Shown: piece by piece, positions 49,518-61,565 of the stretch
Layout: the number at the start of each line of letters is the position of its first letter
How positions within the stretch are numbered: position 1 is the stretch's first letter
NCBI GenBank assembly: GCA_963555705.1
Contig: OY743177.1
Location: 54,258,096-54,322,095, forward strand
Reading direction: 5' to 3'
DNA: 64,000 nucleotides
Origin: Ligustrum vulgare
Taxonomy: Eukaryota; Streptophyta; Magnoliopsida; Lamiales; Oleaceae
Made by a program: the position numbers and the translations under genes
Notes under the pieces: generated by a model
What the model was told of the DNA's origin: nothing
The model's input: the letters and a program-made list of their open reading frames with translations, nothing else
Databases searched by the model: none

Positions 49518-50848
49518 TGTCGCAAGTGCACGGGTCGCGCAAGTAATAAAGTGGACGTGAGTTCAATTATTGATCCACGAGAATTGTTGTAAATTGTATT
49601 TTAGACTATAAACCTTAACCAGAACGAGAAATTTAATTGAGTTTGAAATTTTGATTTTAAATTTAACTAAAAAGAATAAGAAAATTTGTTTTGTGAAAAC
49701 TATATAATGAATATGCTAGAATTGAGAATCCACATTAGTTCCATCAATTATGCGTTTCTTCAATTGTCTAACGATAACTTACGTGATTTTGAAAATTTAT
49801 ATTCCTAATGTTGTTAAAACTCTCTTTCGGACAAGCATTAACCCATATTCCTACGCAAGACCCAACTATATTTCTATATTGAATACGAATGTGCAAGAAA
49901 GCATTAAAGAACTGTGAATTCCTAATCTTTCGAACTTAAGAAAACATAACCTAAAATCATACAATTAGTGATCAAGTAATTGCATAATAAGAAAATCACA
50001 CATCAATTGCTTAAACTCATGAATTAACTAAATTAAACATCAAAATAACACATAAAATCAGGAATTTAATGCTTCATCACAATTCTGACATTTAAAACCT
50101 AGCCTAGATACATAATTGAATAAAAATAACAAAAATAATGGATAGATGTCACCCTATTCATCCATTGATATTTGGTCTTCAATTGTGTACTTGGAGTGAC
50201 ATGGATCCCTCAGCACTTTGACAGCGTTATAGCATAAATTGAGCAAGTTGGGAATCCCTAATTTCGTGCCTTATGCCATGTATTTACAGATTCTCCCAAA
50301 GCCTAGGTAAAAAATAAGAGAAATTCGCTGAAAAATCGCGCAAAAAGCCCAGCTGCGGCCCAAAATATAATCAAGCTATCGCATGGTACAAATCCATGCG
50401 ATCGCGCAGGCTTCCGAAAATTCATTCTGATCATTTTTGTCCAGACCATGCCATCGCACAGTTATAATCCATGCGATCGCATGGTTATCTGGCTAGAGTG
50501 CAATTTTCATCTTCTGAAGTGCTATAAGTTGGTCCTCATGGTTTATTTTCATTCCAGGTCCTCCAACTTTCGATTGTTGCAATTTGGTCCCAAAACTTCT
50601 GATTTCTTCCAAATTTGATTTTTTCTTCCAATTGGCCATTTCATTACTTCATCAACTCTTGATTTTCATACTTTGACATTTTTATCACCTAATTGCTTGA
50701 TTTTGACTTCAATTCCATTATTTTCTCGAATTTTGGGTTATTCTTGAAATATAAACAAATACTGACGAAATAAATAGCAAATATTCTTAAACAAACAACT
50801 AAAATCCTAATTTTAGAATAAAAATAAGTGTATAAAATACACTAATCA
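49518..50848 (-). repeat. N2 3' LTR
   Basis: 1331 bp, TGTCGCAAG...ACTAATCA. In sense it ends with TCGTGGATCA, CCACTTTATTACTTG and CGACCCGTGCACTTGCG, like N1 and the Athila. Near 50395-50490 it has GCGATCGC-type palindromes (CATGCGATCGCATGG). Confidence 0.85.
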
Positions 50849-50886
50849 ATACCCCCAGACTAGAACTATTGTTCGTCTTCGAACAA
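50849..50886 (-). other. N2 polypurine tract and pre-PPT hairpin
   Basis: The minus strand reads AGTCTGGGGGTAT next to the LTR. Directly upstream in sense, TTGTTCG and CGAACAA (50869-50875, 50880-50886) form a perfect 7-bp stem around AAGA. Compared with N1, a C-G pair has become T-A in both arms. Confidence 0.75.
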
Positions 50887-51104
50887 AAAAACTAAACTAT
50901 AAAAGTAAAAGTGCAAATAACAAAATATTTTTATTTTGTCAACTTATTTACCATGCGTTTCAACAATCCAAATTGAAAAATCAGTTTAGAAAAGAAATAT
51001 GAACAACACAAAAGTATTTTCATTCATCCGATGCTCAACTTCATTGTGTGTATGTGAATAGCAAAAAATCGAATGCAAACTCGTATTAAAATATACTTGC
51101 TTTC

Positions 51105-51213
51105 TAATTGACTCTTGTAGCGATCTTTAGGTCGGCAGCTCCCAACTCAATTGAGTTTAGGGTACCAGGTTCAGAGAACCCCTCAGACTTACTTGCTCAA
51201 GTCAAAAGGGCAT
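51105..51213 (-). repeat. Conserved Athila-type 3' module, N2 copy
   Basis: Single copy with ACCTGGTACCCTAAAC, GTTGGGAGCTGCCGACC, TAAAGATCGCTACA and GTCAATTAGAAAGC on the minus strand. The adjoining 51214-51420 also aligns with 24870-25004 of the Athila (shared GAAAAATGCTGAAGGTCTTA), so N2's 3' region is closer to the Athila than N1's is. Confidence 0.75.
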
Positions 51214-53362
51214 TTGAAAAGTAGAATAAGACCTTCAGCATTTTTCTATTTTTATGCTGGTTATAGTTTATACCCGTTGATCAAAACCACTTACACTAAA
51301 GATGCAAAATTAAAAACTTCAGACCTCAATCCATCAATGCCTACTCATACTAACATTTCCACCCCCAAACAGCTTCCTGAGCGATTTGGTTCTACATTTC
51401 AGATCGGGATCTAAATTCCTAAGATTTGAAATTTTTCAGTCAATTATATGTTCAAATTGCACAAGTTTACCCCACACAAGTATCAAGTATCTCCCTACAA
51501 AAGTTATTATTCGAAAATGGCTATGTGCTCAAGTTTGATTAAAGTCATACATGGATGAATGTTAAAAAAAAATTAAGTTCACATGTTGTCCAAATTTCTA
51601 ACTAAAACACATAAGTCAATTCAAATCATGTCATAAGCAATAAATAAATCAACAAAAAAAATTTAATTTTTTAATTTTTTTTTTCAAATTTTTATGAATT
51701 TTCTACCCAAAATCGAATGAATATTTAAATAAAAAAATATGAATGAGATTCTCATCCCCATACTAGAACTAAGCACTGTCTTTAATGTATTCAAAGTAAA
51801 TAAATAAAATAAACACAAAATAATAAAGAGGGCTTATGTACTTCTCGGGTTTGGAGAGATGGTGTTCCCATTTTGAAGCTTGGAATTCAATGTTTGTTTG
51901 ATGAAATGATCATTTACTTCATTTTCCATGTATGGCTTGAAATGTCCCATGATGGTATTTTCGATGATATTTTCCTTGCAAACAGGAATTAATGATCATT
52001 AGAAATATAAATATCACATAGGAACTAAAGTAAAACAACACAACACACCCAAATTAGGACTTAGAAAAATTTTGAAATTTTTGAAAAGTGGTCGACCACT
52101 GATTTTTAGCCCTTGACATCGCCTCGAAAAAATGAAAATTTCCCAAGACATGTGCCGGGCATATGAAAGTACATAACTTGGTCTACAATATATCAAAAAT
52201 TCAACACATTTGGAGTATAGTGGGGAGTATGAATTTGTGGGCTGTGGTGCAATGGTGCTTGCAATGGGCTTGCAACGAGGTGTTTTTTGGTGCAATGATG
52301 TTCAAGTTGAGTTCCATATCTTAAATCAGTGTAAACAATGATTGAATGATGCACAAGTGATGAATAACATGTGGTAAAAGTGATCATTCAAAAAGATTTG
52401 CAAAAACTAAACAAAACATTCATTGAAACATTTTATCGAACACCTTGTGTACATATGAAAAAATCAAGTGAAATCATAGATTTGGAGACTTGAATTAAGC
52501 AAAAAAAATTTCACCTAACAATTCACAATTCAATATCTCCAATCATAGCCTAACTCCATCTCCATTTATTCAAAAATCACATAAAAGTATGAAGAACATC
52601 CAAATTATGCATGATTATGTGAAATGGTGGAAAAGTACATACCTTTTGAATGTTTTTAATGTGATGCAACACATGGATTTGAGTTAATAGGATGTGTAAA
52701 TATAGGAGAATAGTTGGGGACTGAATATTGGGTGATTTTGGGGAAGAGAAACGGGTTGGAAGTGTAAAAGAATTTAAAAATCCGTATGTGTATAAATCTG
52801 GGCAAATTGCCTAGATTATAACCTTGCGACAGCACGATTTTAATACCGTGCGACCGCACGTTGAAATTCTTTCCAGAAAGGCCAGAATTGTACACTTTAC
52901 TTTGTTTTGATTCCTACCTCGTTTTTGGCCCCTAAATACCTTCCAATGCATGCAAACAACTTCTAAATTGTATATGCATGTCCTAATCTAGGTTATCAAG
53001 TTGAAAATTGTGATGACAAGCAACAAAACAAATAAAAATGCAAGTAAATGCTAAACCATGCAAAAATAGGTGCAATGAAGTATTCAATGTAACTAACATG
53101 ACAAAATGTGAATTCTAAACATGTTAGTGATCCTAAAATACAATGTATAGAATCTAAACAAATAAAAATGCAAAGAATACTAAAAGTTCTAAAACATTCA
53201 ACCTAGAATACTAGAATTACTCAGATCACATAACAACAAAATGCATGCATTCTAAACACCCTAGTGCTCCTAAATGTAATGTCAAGAAACTAAACAACTT
53301 TAAAGTAAATAAACAATTCAAAAGCAATAATAAAACAATTAAAGGAAAATGTGTTTGAAAAG
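51214..53362 (-). other. N2 non-coding region
   Basis: About 2 kb without credible coding sequence. It includes internal polypurine-like motifs on the minus strand (51359-51372, 51755-51769) in the same order as in the Athila, and a CGTGCGACCGCACG-like palindrome near 52850. Confidence 0.55.
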
Positions 53363-53388
53363 TTTGGTTGCCTCTCAACAAGTGCTTT
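53363..53388 (-). other. Post-ORF conserved motif (N2)
   Basis: The minus strand has AAAGCACTTGTTGAGAGGCA followed by ACCAAAC, the counterpart of the AAGCGCTT hairpin in N1 and the Athila, ~40 bp after the protease stop. The palindrome and stem each carry changes that weaken pairing. Confidence 0.55.
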
Positions 53389-53425
53389 ATTTAAAGTCTA
53401 GAGCTAGACTTTTTGGCAAACATCT

Positions 53426-54410
53426 TCAAGGTGGCTTTAGATTTGATGGTGAGGCTTCTTCATTATTTCTCACCCTATACTCATACCTCTCCCAATATCT
53501 AATAGCCATTTCTACATCAATCCTGGAACAATTTTCAATTTGTGGATTGTGAGTGTTAAATTGCATCATAGTGAAAGTCACCTCCCGATTTTCAGCACGT
53601 AGGACTACATCTCCCTTCTCTACATCAATTAGTGTCCGTGCAGTGACTAGAAATGGTCTACCAAGTATCAAGGATACTTTTTCATCTTCCTACATGTCTA
53701 AAATGACAAATCGACAGGAAATATGAATTTACCAGATTTAACTAGCACATCGTCCACAATCCCATAAGGGTAACAAATGGATCGATCAGCTTGTCGCAAT
53801 ATGATATTGCTACCATGTGGATTACCCAACCCCAACTTTTTGTACACGGACAGGGGCATCAGGTTTATACTTACACCTAGGTCACATAAGACCTTGTTGA
53901 ATTGTAAATCTCCTATGATGCAAGGTATAGAAAAACTCCATGGGTCTGTTAGCTTAAGTGGCACTTGTTTTTCAGGATTGGGCTACATTCTTCTTTAAAA
54001 GTGACCTCCTGAAATTCTTCAAGCTTCTTTTTGCTAGATGTCATCTTCTTTAGAAGCTTAGCATAACTAGGGATCTGTGTGATGGCTTCCAGGAAATGGA
54101 TATTTATGTGCAGTTTTCTAAGCATATTTACAAAATTGGTGAACTGCTTATCCTCTCTTGTTTTCTTCAGCCTTTGTGAAAATGGGACAGGAGACTCATG
54201 AGGTTTAATTGTTGATTTCACCTCATGGCCATCTTCCTTTTCAGCCAATTTCTCACAACTTTTCACAATCTGTTCAGGAACTTCAGCTGGCTTTTTTATT
54301 TGGATTTTAGGAAGTTGCACACCACTACGTGTAGTGATTGCATTTATCTCATGTTGTACCACGTTTATTACCATGAGCTTTTCCTTTGGGTTTACCTCAG
54401 TGGTTGCAGG
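53426..54410 (-). pseudogene. N2 protease region
   Basis: Three minus-strand pieces joined by frameshifts: a linker with NAITTRSGVQLPKI and SPVPFSQRLKKTREDKQFTN, then KVLCDLGVSINLMPLSVYKK (protease site, Ala changed to Val after Gly) and ADRSICYPYGIVDDVLVKSG, then MILGRPFLVTARTLIDVEKG. It parallels the Athila protease but ends ~40 codons later where the Athila continues into RT. The ~3 kb of RT, RNase H and integrase is absent. Confidence 0.8.
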
Positions 54411-55345
54411 TAATGTACTCGGGGCTCTTGTGCTGATCAGCTGTACTATCTACCCCACTTGATGCTCCAGATTTTTTATTGATGTCTGCTGATTTTCCAA
54501 TGTGGTTTCATTTTTTCTCATTAATTGATCTGTTTTAGCCATAAATCGTTCTGTTCTCTCCACAAATTTACCAATGAACTCTTCTAATACAGGCTTCTTT
54601 TCCTTAGTGTTGAATTGTGGTGCAATGTGTCCATTTGAGTGATCGTTCCAAGAAAAATTGGGATGATTGCGCCACCTACGTTATAGGTATTTGAGTATGG
54701 ATTGTTCTGATGTTGACACTCTTGTACATAGTCAACTTGCTCCAATAGATAAGCCAGAATAGGACAATCTGTCATTGCATGGTTTGCACCACATTCTTCA
54801 CAAGTCACTTTAGCACTTTTAGATGAATGACTCACCAGTGCTATGCCCTCCACTTTCGCAACCAAGGAGTCAATAAATGCAGATATGACAGTGTAAGCAT
54901 CCACTTCATAGACTCCCGATGTTTTCTTTGGTACCACCCTATCCGATCCCCACATGACATTTGTGTTTACTATCCTCTCAACGAGCTCCAATGCCTGTCC
55001 GATGGTCTTTGTTCCCAAAGCACCATTCGATGAGGAGTCAGCCATGCTTTTAAAGTGTGGAAGTAGTCATTCACAGAAAAACTTCACTTGATCACCTCTG
55101 GTTCCATGCATCATTAAAAGATTTAACATCATGCTGCTGGACATAGTGATGTCATGTCTCAGTTTGGCAACCTTTGCTAGAGGCATGAATTTAATGCAAA
55201 ACTTCTGAACCAAGTCGTTCCAGGTGGTTATACTCACAGCGTGGCGAGAATCTGACCAATCAACTGCTCTATCTCTTAGAGTGTAAGGGAATAACCTGAG
55301 TGACATGGCATCATCAGACACACCCTGATATTGAAAGTGTTGGCC
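54411..55345 (-). pseudogene. N2 gag
   Basis: Minus strand: GVSDDAMSLRLFPYTLRDRA, then WNDLVQKFCIKFMPLAKVAK, a shift, ELVERIVNTNVMWGSDR and a zinc knuckle CEECGANHAMTDC. The layout equals Athila gag. The N-terminal half is missing at the junction with the LTR fragment (55346-55355). Confidence 0.8.
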
Positions 55346-55355
55346 TTTTCTTTAC

Positions 55356-55556
55356 TTCATCAACTCTTGATTTTCATACTTTGATATTTTTATCATCCAA
55401 TTGCTTGCTTTTAGCTTCAATTCCATTATTTTCTCGACTTTTGGGTTATTCCTAAAATATAAACAAATAATAACGAAATAAATAGCAAATATTCTTAAAC
55501 AAACAACTAAAATCCTAATTTTATGATAGAAATAAGTGTATAAGATACACTTATCA
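55356..55556 (-). repeat. N2 5' LTR fragment
   Basis: About 200 bp matches 50645-50848, the U3 start of the LTR, ending TTATCA. The remaining ~1.1 kb of the LTR, the primer site and the gag start are missing. Confidence 0.82.
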
Positions 55557-55629
55557 ACCATCTATCTTTAGTGCTCTAGTTATGAAGTCCCCTAGGGAAT
55601 CCCATTCCCATGAAGTGAGAGTGAGTAAG

Positions 55630-55667
55630 AGCATCTCCAATGAGTATGTGAATTGGAGATGTGGATT

Positions 55668-55709
<42 letters not shown>

Positions 55710-55914
55710 TTCAAATAAATTAATAAAAAAATACTGGAAGGTGTTAAGTGTAGTAGGTGAGATTGTGGACTTTGTGAAGTAGAACTTGAGAAAAAAATGA
55801 AGAAAAAGAGGGAGAAAGTGGAAGAGAGAAGAAGAAAGAGATATTACAGTAAGATCCACGAATTTTTTGTGTGTACATCTCTCACACAGTTGACAACTAC
55901 CCATTGGGGATGCT
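55630..55914. mobile_element. MITE-like repeat with a (GA)n core
   Basis: Imperfect inverted ends AGCATCTCCAATGAGT and ACCCATTGGGGATGCT bound ~285 bp, including (GA)~18 at 55672-55707. The AGCATCTCCAATG ends are common in plant MITEs. The target duplication is not clear. Confidence 0.5.
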
Positions 55915-56192
55915 GAATAAACCTCGAGGTTCCAGCAGACATTGATTACCCGTACAACAAAGAAAAATTGCTGTTATTTGTAACATGTATAAATTGGTAT
56001 TATTGAACAACCGCTTTTATTATCCATTAGTATAGGAAAAGAATGGAAATGAATAAAATTGTTACTTAAATGTCTCTTTATTCTTTTGAAATAAATTGTA
56101 ATAATGTGCTTCAATTATTTCTTGAATGAATTGAATAAAATGTAAGGTCTAAGTATAAACAGTGCACGATAAAGACAAAAGTAACTTCATTA
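55915..56192. other. Unassigned stretch
   Basis: AT-rich, with no ORF or repeat recognised between the two MITE-like elements. Confidence 0.4.
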
Positions 56193-56356
56193 GCCCCTGT
56201 TTGGTACATATTAAAATTAAATTTTTTAATATATTTTGATAAAAGTTGATGAGATATGTGGTAAAAAGTTGTGGGACCCATGAGATATGTGGTTGAGATT
56301 GATTGTTGATTTTGACTTAGATTAAAATTTAGATTTTAATTGGAACCAATTGAGGC
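56193..56356. mobile_element. Possible Tourist-like MITE
   Basis: 164 bp with imperfect inverted ends GCCCCTGTTTGGTAC and GGAACCAATTGAGGC, flanked by TTA on both sides (56190-56192, 56357-56359). TTA duplications and CTGTTTGG-type ends fit PIF/Harbinger MITEs. About ten of fifteen end positions pair, so the call is tentative. Confidence 0.4.
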
Positions 56357-58094
56357 TTATTTAGCAGAACGAGTATTACATATTTATAAATAAATCATTA
56401 ATACTCAAGCAAATATACATTTTGTATATCGTTCAAAAAATATGAGATAGTTTAAACTCGTGTATATCAGCAAATACATAGATATACTTTAGTATAAAGA
56501 CAAACACAAAGACAAATAGAGAGAAGGGAAACAAATCAAGTTTCTGATTTCCATATTACTAACTGATATGAGCCACATATATATTGTTGAGATTTTGTGT
56601 ATGAAAATTAATTATGCGTATATACGCGTAATTCGTAAAAAATAAGTTGGAATATTCTAGAATTGTTTAGAATCATTTTAGATGGAAATTCGCTTCTCTT
56701 TGGATGAAAAATCGTGATTTTTTTATGTGTTTATTTCCTAAGAGTTGTGTCTCTTCTCGAGACACCTTTTCTATGTCTATATATTGGATGCCTCATTTGG
56801 ATTTTGTCATGCATTCACTTTACATCACACATTTATGTCAAGATATTGTTTCATTTATCATTTATTTGAGTCCATATTATTCATGCGAAGGCAGTTCAAA
56901 ACACGAGTATGGTTCGCTGGTCCACACAATTTGGAGTGATCCTATTTCCAGATTGCAGGACGTGGTTGTTGTATCTTAGAAGACGAATGTCGGAAAATTG
57001 TTAGCACGCGTGTAGGGTATTATCGTCTTAAGGACAAATAGTCGAACTCTTGCCTCGATCGAATCATATTCATACATTTTTTGGTTTCTACTTCATGTAT
57101 TAATTTTGGTAAGTAGGAAATTTTATGCACGTGAAAGGTATGTTATTAGAATATAATTATGTACGTTAATTTTTATCCAACAATCTTAAGACAATAATTC
57201 GTGCATAATTTGAAATGGGAATTGTGAGATTATTTGAATATGATAATCAATCACGAGTTTATTCGTTTAAATAATAATCAGATTGCACACTTCCTTTTGC
57301 GAGTGTTTGTTCAGTTTATGTAAAAGTATCATTTTACATTTTTAGAATGTTTTCATTTTCGACAATTCTAAACTTCATTTTTCGGTGGTACTAAGAACTT
57401 AGAACCCAACAGGGATATAATTGTTTATTTGGAAAAAGTGTAATTATGGTGCATTATTTTCTGTCTGGATGTTAATTGCTTATCCCTATTAATGTAATTT
57501 GATTTCCCTAACCTTTATTATAAAATCATCTATATTTTTCTTAATGTAATTTGGTAATTGGAAAGAACACGGCTTTTTAGCAGCCTACCAAATGGTATGT
57601 CAAATGATAGCAGGTATTTCAAATAAAAGTACATAATGTTTGATGGCACATTTAACATATATTGGTTAAGAGTCTTTAAATGGTTAGAGCTGAACCAATT
57701 CACACGGTTTTCTTGAATAAAATTCTTAATTTATTTTGCTTATTGTTCTCCTATAAATTATTGTTGGCATTTACTTGTGAGAGAAGAAACACTGCCCAAG
57801 AGTGGCAAAGCATTTGGCTATGTTTTTTGTGAAGGAAACTAAACTGTTATGTCTGTGAAAGAAAGTATCGATTTCCGGACAATGATTCCATGAAAGGTTG
57901 TCTATATCTAGATTGTAACTTGCTGGAATATTTGGCAAAAGCTTGTTGCCATAATTTTGGAAATTCTGATGCACCTTGTATGAAAACTGTTATTTATCTT
58001 CCTCGAAAGTGAAGAAGATATTGAAGATGCCATGAATAGGGTAGTGCCTCCTTAACAAACAGCCAAAGTATCGATCGGGTATATGTATGGATAG
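56357..58094. other. Unassigned region
   Basis: About 1.7 kb without a credible gene. Short ORFs (plus 56704-56979, minus 57771-57974) have no recognisable domain. It ends at the copia LTR at 58095. Confidence 0.45.
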
Positions 58095-58738
58095 TGTTAG
58101 GAATAAAGGCTCAAGATCGCACCACAAAGAAGAAGAACAAACGTTTAAACATAAAGAATCAAAACCTTTATTGAATAAACGTAAGAGTATATAAATCAGA
58201 ATCCAAACTCAAAATATACAAATCTTCCCAGAAAACTCAGAATCGCACAACATAAAACCACAAAGATCAAAGAAGTTACAGAAAACTCTATCAAACTCAA
58301 AGAAATTGTATACTGATCTACTCAAAATCAGTATCTAACATAACCACTAAGAATTGATAAGGCAATATTAAAGTTTTCTGAAAGAAATCATAGAGAAGAT
58401 GAAAGAGGCGATAAATCGCCTTTCAGAGAGAGAGAGAGTATAGAAGGGTCTGGAAAAATTGAGAGAGGAAGCGTCTGAATGACGCTAAAGTGAAAAGCAT
58501 CATCCTTATCTAATTGATCCAACGGCTGAGATCCATTCTTGATAAAGCTGTTATGATCCAATGGTTGAGATTAGGCCGGACCGGGTTAACAAAATGGTCC
58601 GGTCGGAGCAAGAATTTTGGACTTGGGCCTCAGTTCCAGATTTTATAACATGTGCTCATCTTCAGGCATTGGGCTCTAATAAAATTGGTCCAAGACAGAA
58701 AGTTGCAGGCTTCCATTTAACAGATCAATTGTCCAACA
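58095..58738 (-). repeat. CopB 3' LTR
   Basis: 644 bp from TGTTAGGAATAA to GTCCAACA. The right end adjoins a polypurine tract. GATAG (58090-58094) would be the left target duplication; the partner is out of the window. It contains a short (GA)n near 58425. Confidence 0.8.
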
Positions 58739-58752
58739 ATCTCCACCTCAAT
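58739..58752 (-). other. CopB polypurine tract
   Basis: The minus strand reads TTGAGGTGGAGAT next to the LTR start TGTTGGACAATTG. Confidence 0.8.
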
Positions 58753-58799
58753 TGAGCTGCTATCAACATCTGCAAAAATAAGACAAACAGTATCAAAAT

Positions 58800-59143
58800 T
58801 CTACTAAGTTTAAAAATCTCAAAGCATCTTTAAATTTGTTAATATGAATGATCTTAGTTCCTGCATTTGTAGGATTAACCTGTGTAGGTATCTTAACCAA
58901 CTTAACAAATCATTTTTCAATGATGTCTCTAATAAAATGAAATTTAACATCGATGTGTTTAGACCTATTGTGAAAAACTGGATTTTTACACAGATGTAAT
59001 GCACTCAGACTATCAGTACATAGTTCAACTTCAGAATCAGTTATGCAACAAATTTCAGATAATAACCCTTTTAACCACATGCATTCCTTAACAACATCTA
59101 TGGCAGCTATGTATTCTGCCTCAGTTGATGATAAGGCAACCAA
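58800..59143 (-). pseudogene. CopB RNase H
   Basis: MVALSSTEAEYIAAIDVVKE, LCTDSLSALHLCKNPVFHNR and SKHIDVKFHFIRDIIEK form the copia RNase H (the S-T-E-A-E-Y motif is typical). A stop lies between this and the RT block (near 59153), and the frame breaks after DIIEK. Confidence 0.85.
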
Positions 59144-59152
59144 TTTTTGTAG

Positions 59153-59827
59153 CTAGGATTTCCAGCTAATACAGGAAGAATTTAAAGTAAAAAAGTAAGA
59201 GGATGTTGATTTCCTGTTATCAACATTTTCTGCAAAGTCAGAATCTACAAAACCTTTAAGGTTGAAATCATTTTTGGTTTTAGAAAATACTAGACTAAGT
59301 CTAGCAGAACCTTTCAAATATTTCAGAAGACATTTCATGGCTTCCCAGTGCAACTCACCAGGATTGCTCATAAACCTGCTTAAGATACTTACTGCAAAAG
59401 CTATATCAGGTCTGGAACAGACCATCAAATACATAACAGATCCAACTGCATTAGAATAGGGCACATTTTTCATTCTAAGTACTTCATCATTAGTCTTAGG
59501 ACAATGTTCAACAGACAATTTAAAATGTGCAGGCAAAGGCAAAGACACAAATTTAGATTCAGATAGACAAAATCTATTTAAAACAGTTTCAATGTAATGT
59601 TTTTGGTTTAAAAACAATTTTCCAGATTGTCTATCCCTAAAAATATCCATGCCAAGTATCCTTTTAACATTTCCTATGTCTTTCATCTCAAACTCAGAAT
59701 GCAGTTTACCTTTAAGAACATTTATATCATGTATATTAGGCCCAACAATAAGAATGTCATCCACATATAAAAGTAAGTAAACAAAATCAGTATTACCAAG
59801 TTTAAAGTAAAAACAGGAATTATATTT
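59153..59827 (-). pseudogene. CopB reverse transcriptase, C-terminal part
   Basis: Contains the catalytic YVDDILIVG, FEMKDIGNVKRILGMDIFRD, LNQKHYIETVLNRF, then PYSNAVGSVMYLMVCSRPDI and WEAMKCLLKYLKGS. It is separated from the N-terminal part by the solo LTR at 59828-60678; coding resumes in the same protein on the other side. Confidence 0.88.
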
Positions 59828-60678
59828 TGATGTGTTCCGGACCCTCGACAATCGGAGTCATAGCAGGCTTAACGGAAAAATTCAAATAATTCAAGCCAAA
59901 ATGGAGTTAATTGCAAATTGGAGCAAAAATCGGAGCAAAAAGGACCAGTTTGATCCTTACGGTCGTAACGACCAGAAGGTCACGGCCGTAATCAAGTTAC
60001 TGGTTAAGATGCGAGATTTCAGTTTTACACTTACGGTCGTAAACAAACTGTCACGGCCGTAACATTCACAGGAAGGAAATATTACAGCCGTAATAATTTC
60101 AATCACGGCCGCAACATGCAACATCAATTTTGGATCAGAGAATCACTTACGGCCGTAAATGGATTCTTCACAGCCGTAAATAGCTAGCGGATCAGATTTC
60201 TGGGATTTTCCATATTTTGCAAATTTTTAATTCATTTTCTTTTATTTAGTTATTTTAGTATTTTACTTTAATTAGAATTCTATTTTGAGCCAGTTAGGGT
60301 TGATAGGTTTTTATTTTGCTTATTTATACGTTTTTTCCATTCATTGTAATTCAGACTTTGATTTTGATATAAACAGTTTTTATTGAGGATTCAATAAATG
60401 ATATAGGTGGATTCCTATGTTTTTCGAACTTATCAAGAATATTTCTTGTGGTGTTCAAATATCGAACTTATCAAATATTTCTTGAGAATATTTGTGGTGT
60501 TCAAATCAGAGACTTATCAAGGAGATTGGGAAATTCCTTGTGGCGTTTCGAAAGTCATGGTTCTTTATTCCGCATCGTCGAGCTATCGCGTTGTGAATAT
60601 CGGGTCATGATTCGTCCGTCCAACCACAACCTGAGTTCGGAACTTTCCGGCGTTTCTTCCGCGCTTCGATTATCATCA
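59828..60678 (+). repeat. Solo LTR of a CRM-like gypsy element
   Basis: 851 bp, TGATGTGTTCCGGACC...TTATCATCA, flanked by a perfect duplication TATTT (59823-59827, 60679-60683). The start resembles the CRM LTR in sense (TGATGTGATCCAGACC), and it carries its own array of TTACGG(C/T)CGTAA palindromes (59958-60177). AATAAATGAT near 60394 is a possible polyadenylation region. There is no internal sequence, so the internal part was lost by LTR-LTR recombination. Confidence 0.82.
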
Positions 60679-61565
60679 TATTTACTTTTCTGAGAATTGA
60701 GGCTTTGGATATAAGAATCAAATCTCTTATACCACTGCCTAGGGGCTTGTTTCAAGCCATACAAAGATTTTTTCAACAAACAAACCAAATCAAAATTTCT
60801 GCCCTTTTCAAAACCTTTTGGTTGATGCATATAAATTGTTTCATCCAAGGAACCATAAAGGAAAGCAGTTTTCACATCCATTTGCTCAAGTTCTAAATCA
60901 AATTGTGCAACCAAAGCAAACAGAATTCTGATAGAAGTGTATTTAACTACAGGAGAAAAAATCTCATTAAAATCAATTCCTTCCTTTTGAGAATAACATT
61001 TGGCTACAAGTCTAGCCTTGTACATTGGTTTCATGTCCTTAGACTCACTTTCTTTCAATTTAAAAATCCATTTACAGTCAATTATCCTTTTATTTACAGG
61101 TCTATTGACTAAAATCCAAGTACCATTTTTCAGAAGTGAGTCCATCTCATCTTGCATAGCTGCAAGCCAAAGTTTGGAATCTTTAGAAAAAATAGCTTCT
61201 TCAAAAGATTCAGGTTCAAACATTAAATGATCAGAATAAGTGAATGCAGACACAAAATCAAGATCCTCAAACCTAGGAGGAGGTCTGATCTCTCTTCTAG
61301 GTTTATCCCTAGCTAGTTGATAATTTTCTAAGTCTGTTTCAGCTTCAGGGATATCACCAGGTTGTGGCTCAGTGTCAGGAAGTTCAGGTTCAGGAATAAC
61401 ATTTGGAGACTGTGGGGGTTGCTCCACCTGAAACTGAGTATTGGGCAGACCATCTTCATCACCTAAATGGTCTGCACTCAACTCAGAAGTTATAAAATCT
61501 TTTTCTTTAACAGGATCAAGCAATTTTTCATCTTTACAGGGAAAAATATTTTCATTAAAAATCAC
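60679..61565 (-). pseudogene. CopB integrase tail and reverse transcriptase N-terminal part
   Basis: An acidic/Pro-rich linker (EQPPQSPNVIPEPELPDTEP) is followed by AMQDEMDSLLKNGTWILVNR, IDCKWIFKLK, YKARLVAKCYSQKEGIDFNE, SIRILFALVAQFDLELEQMD and LKKSLYGLKQAPRQWYKRFD. The reading continues ~40 codons into the solo LTR before stopping. The A-K-C-Y position is unusual where Gly-Phe is common. Confidence 0.88.

Larger units (their letters stand above)
49518..55556 (-). mobile_element. Non-autonomous Athila-like element N2, 5' end rearranged
   Basis: A full LTR (49518-50848) and a partial one (55356-55556) enclose gag and protease remnants on the minus strand, with no RT, RNase H or integrase. 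The polypurine tract, pre-PPT hairpin, conserved module and post-ORF motif match the Athila and N1. The primer site and most of the 5' LTR are missing: gag passes directly into the LTR fragment near 55355. The bases flanking the two ends (TCACT and ACCAT) do not match, so the element is probably a recombinant or deleted copy. Confidence 0.85.

Noticed and set aside
55672..55707. (GA)n tract as a possible GAGA-type regulatory element
   Set aside because: It lies inside a MITE-like repeat and no gene is near, so a microsatellite is the simpler reading.
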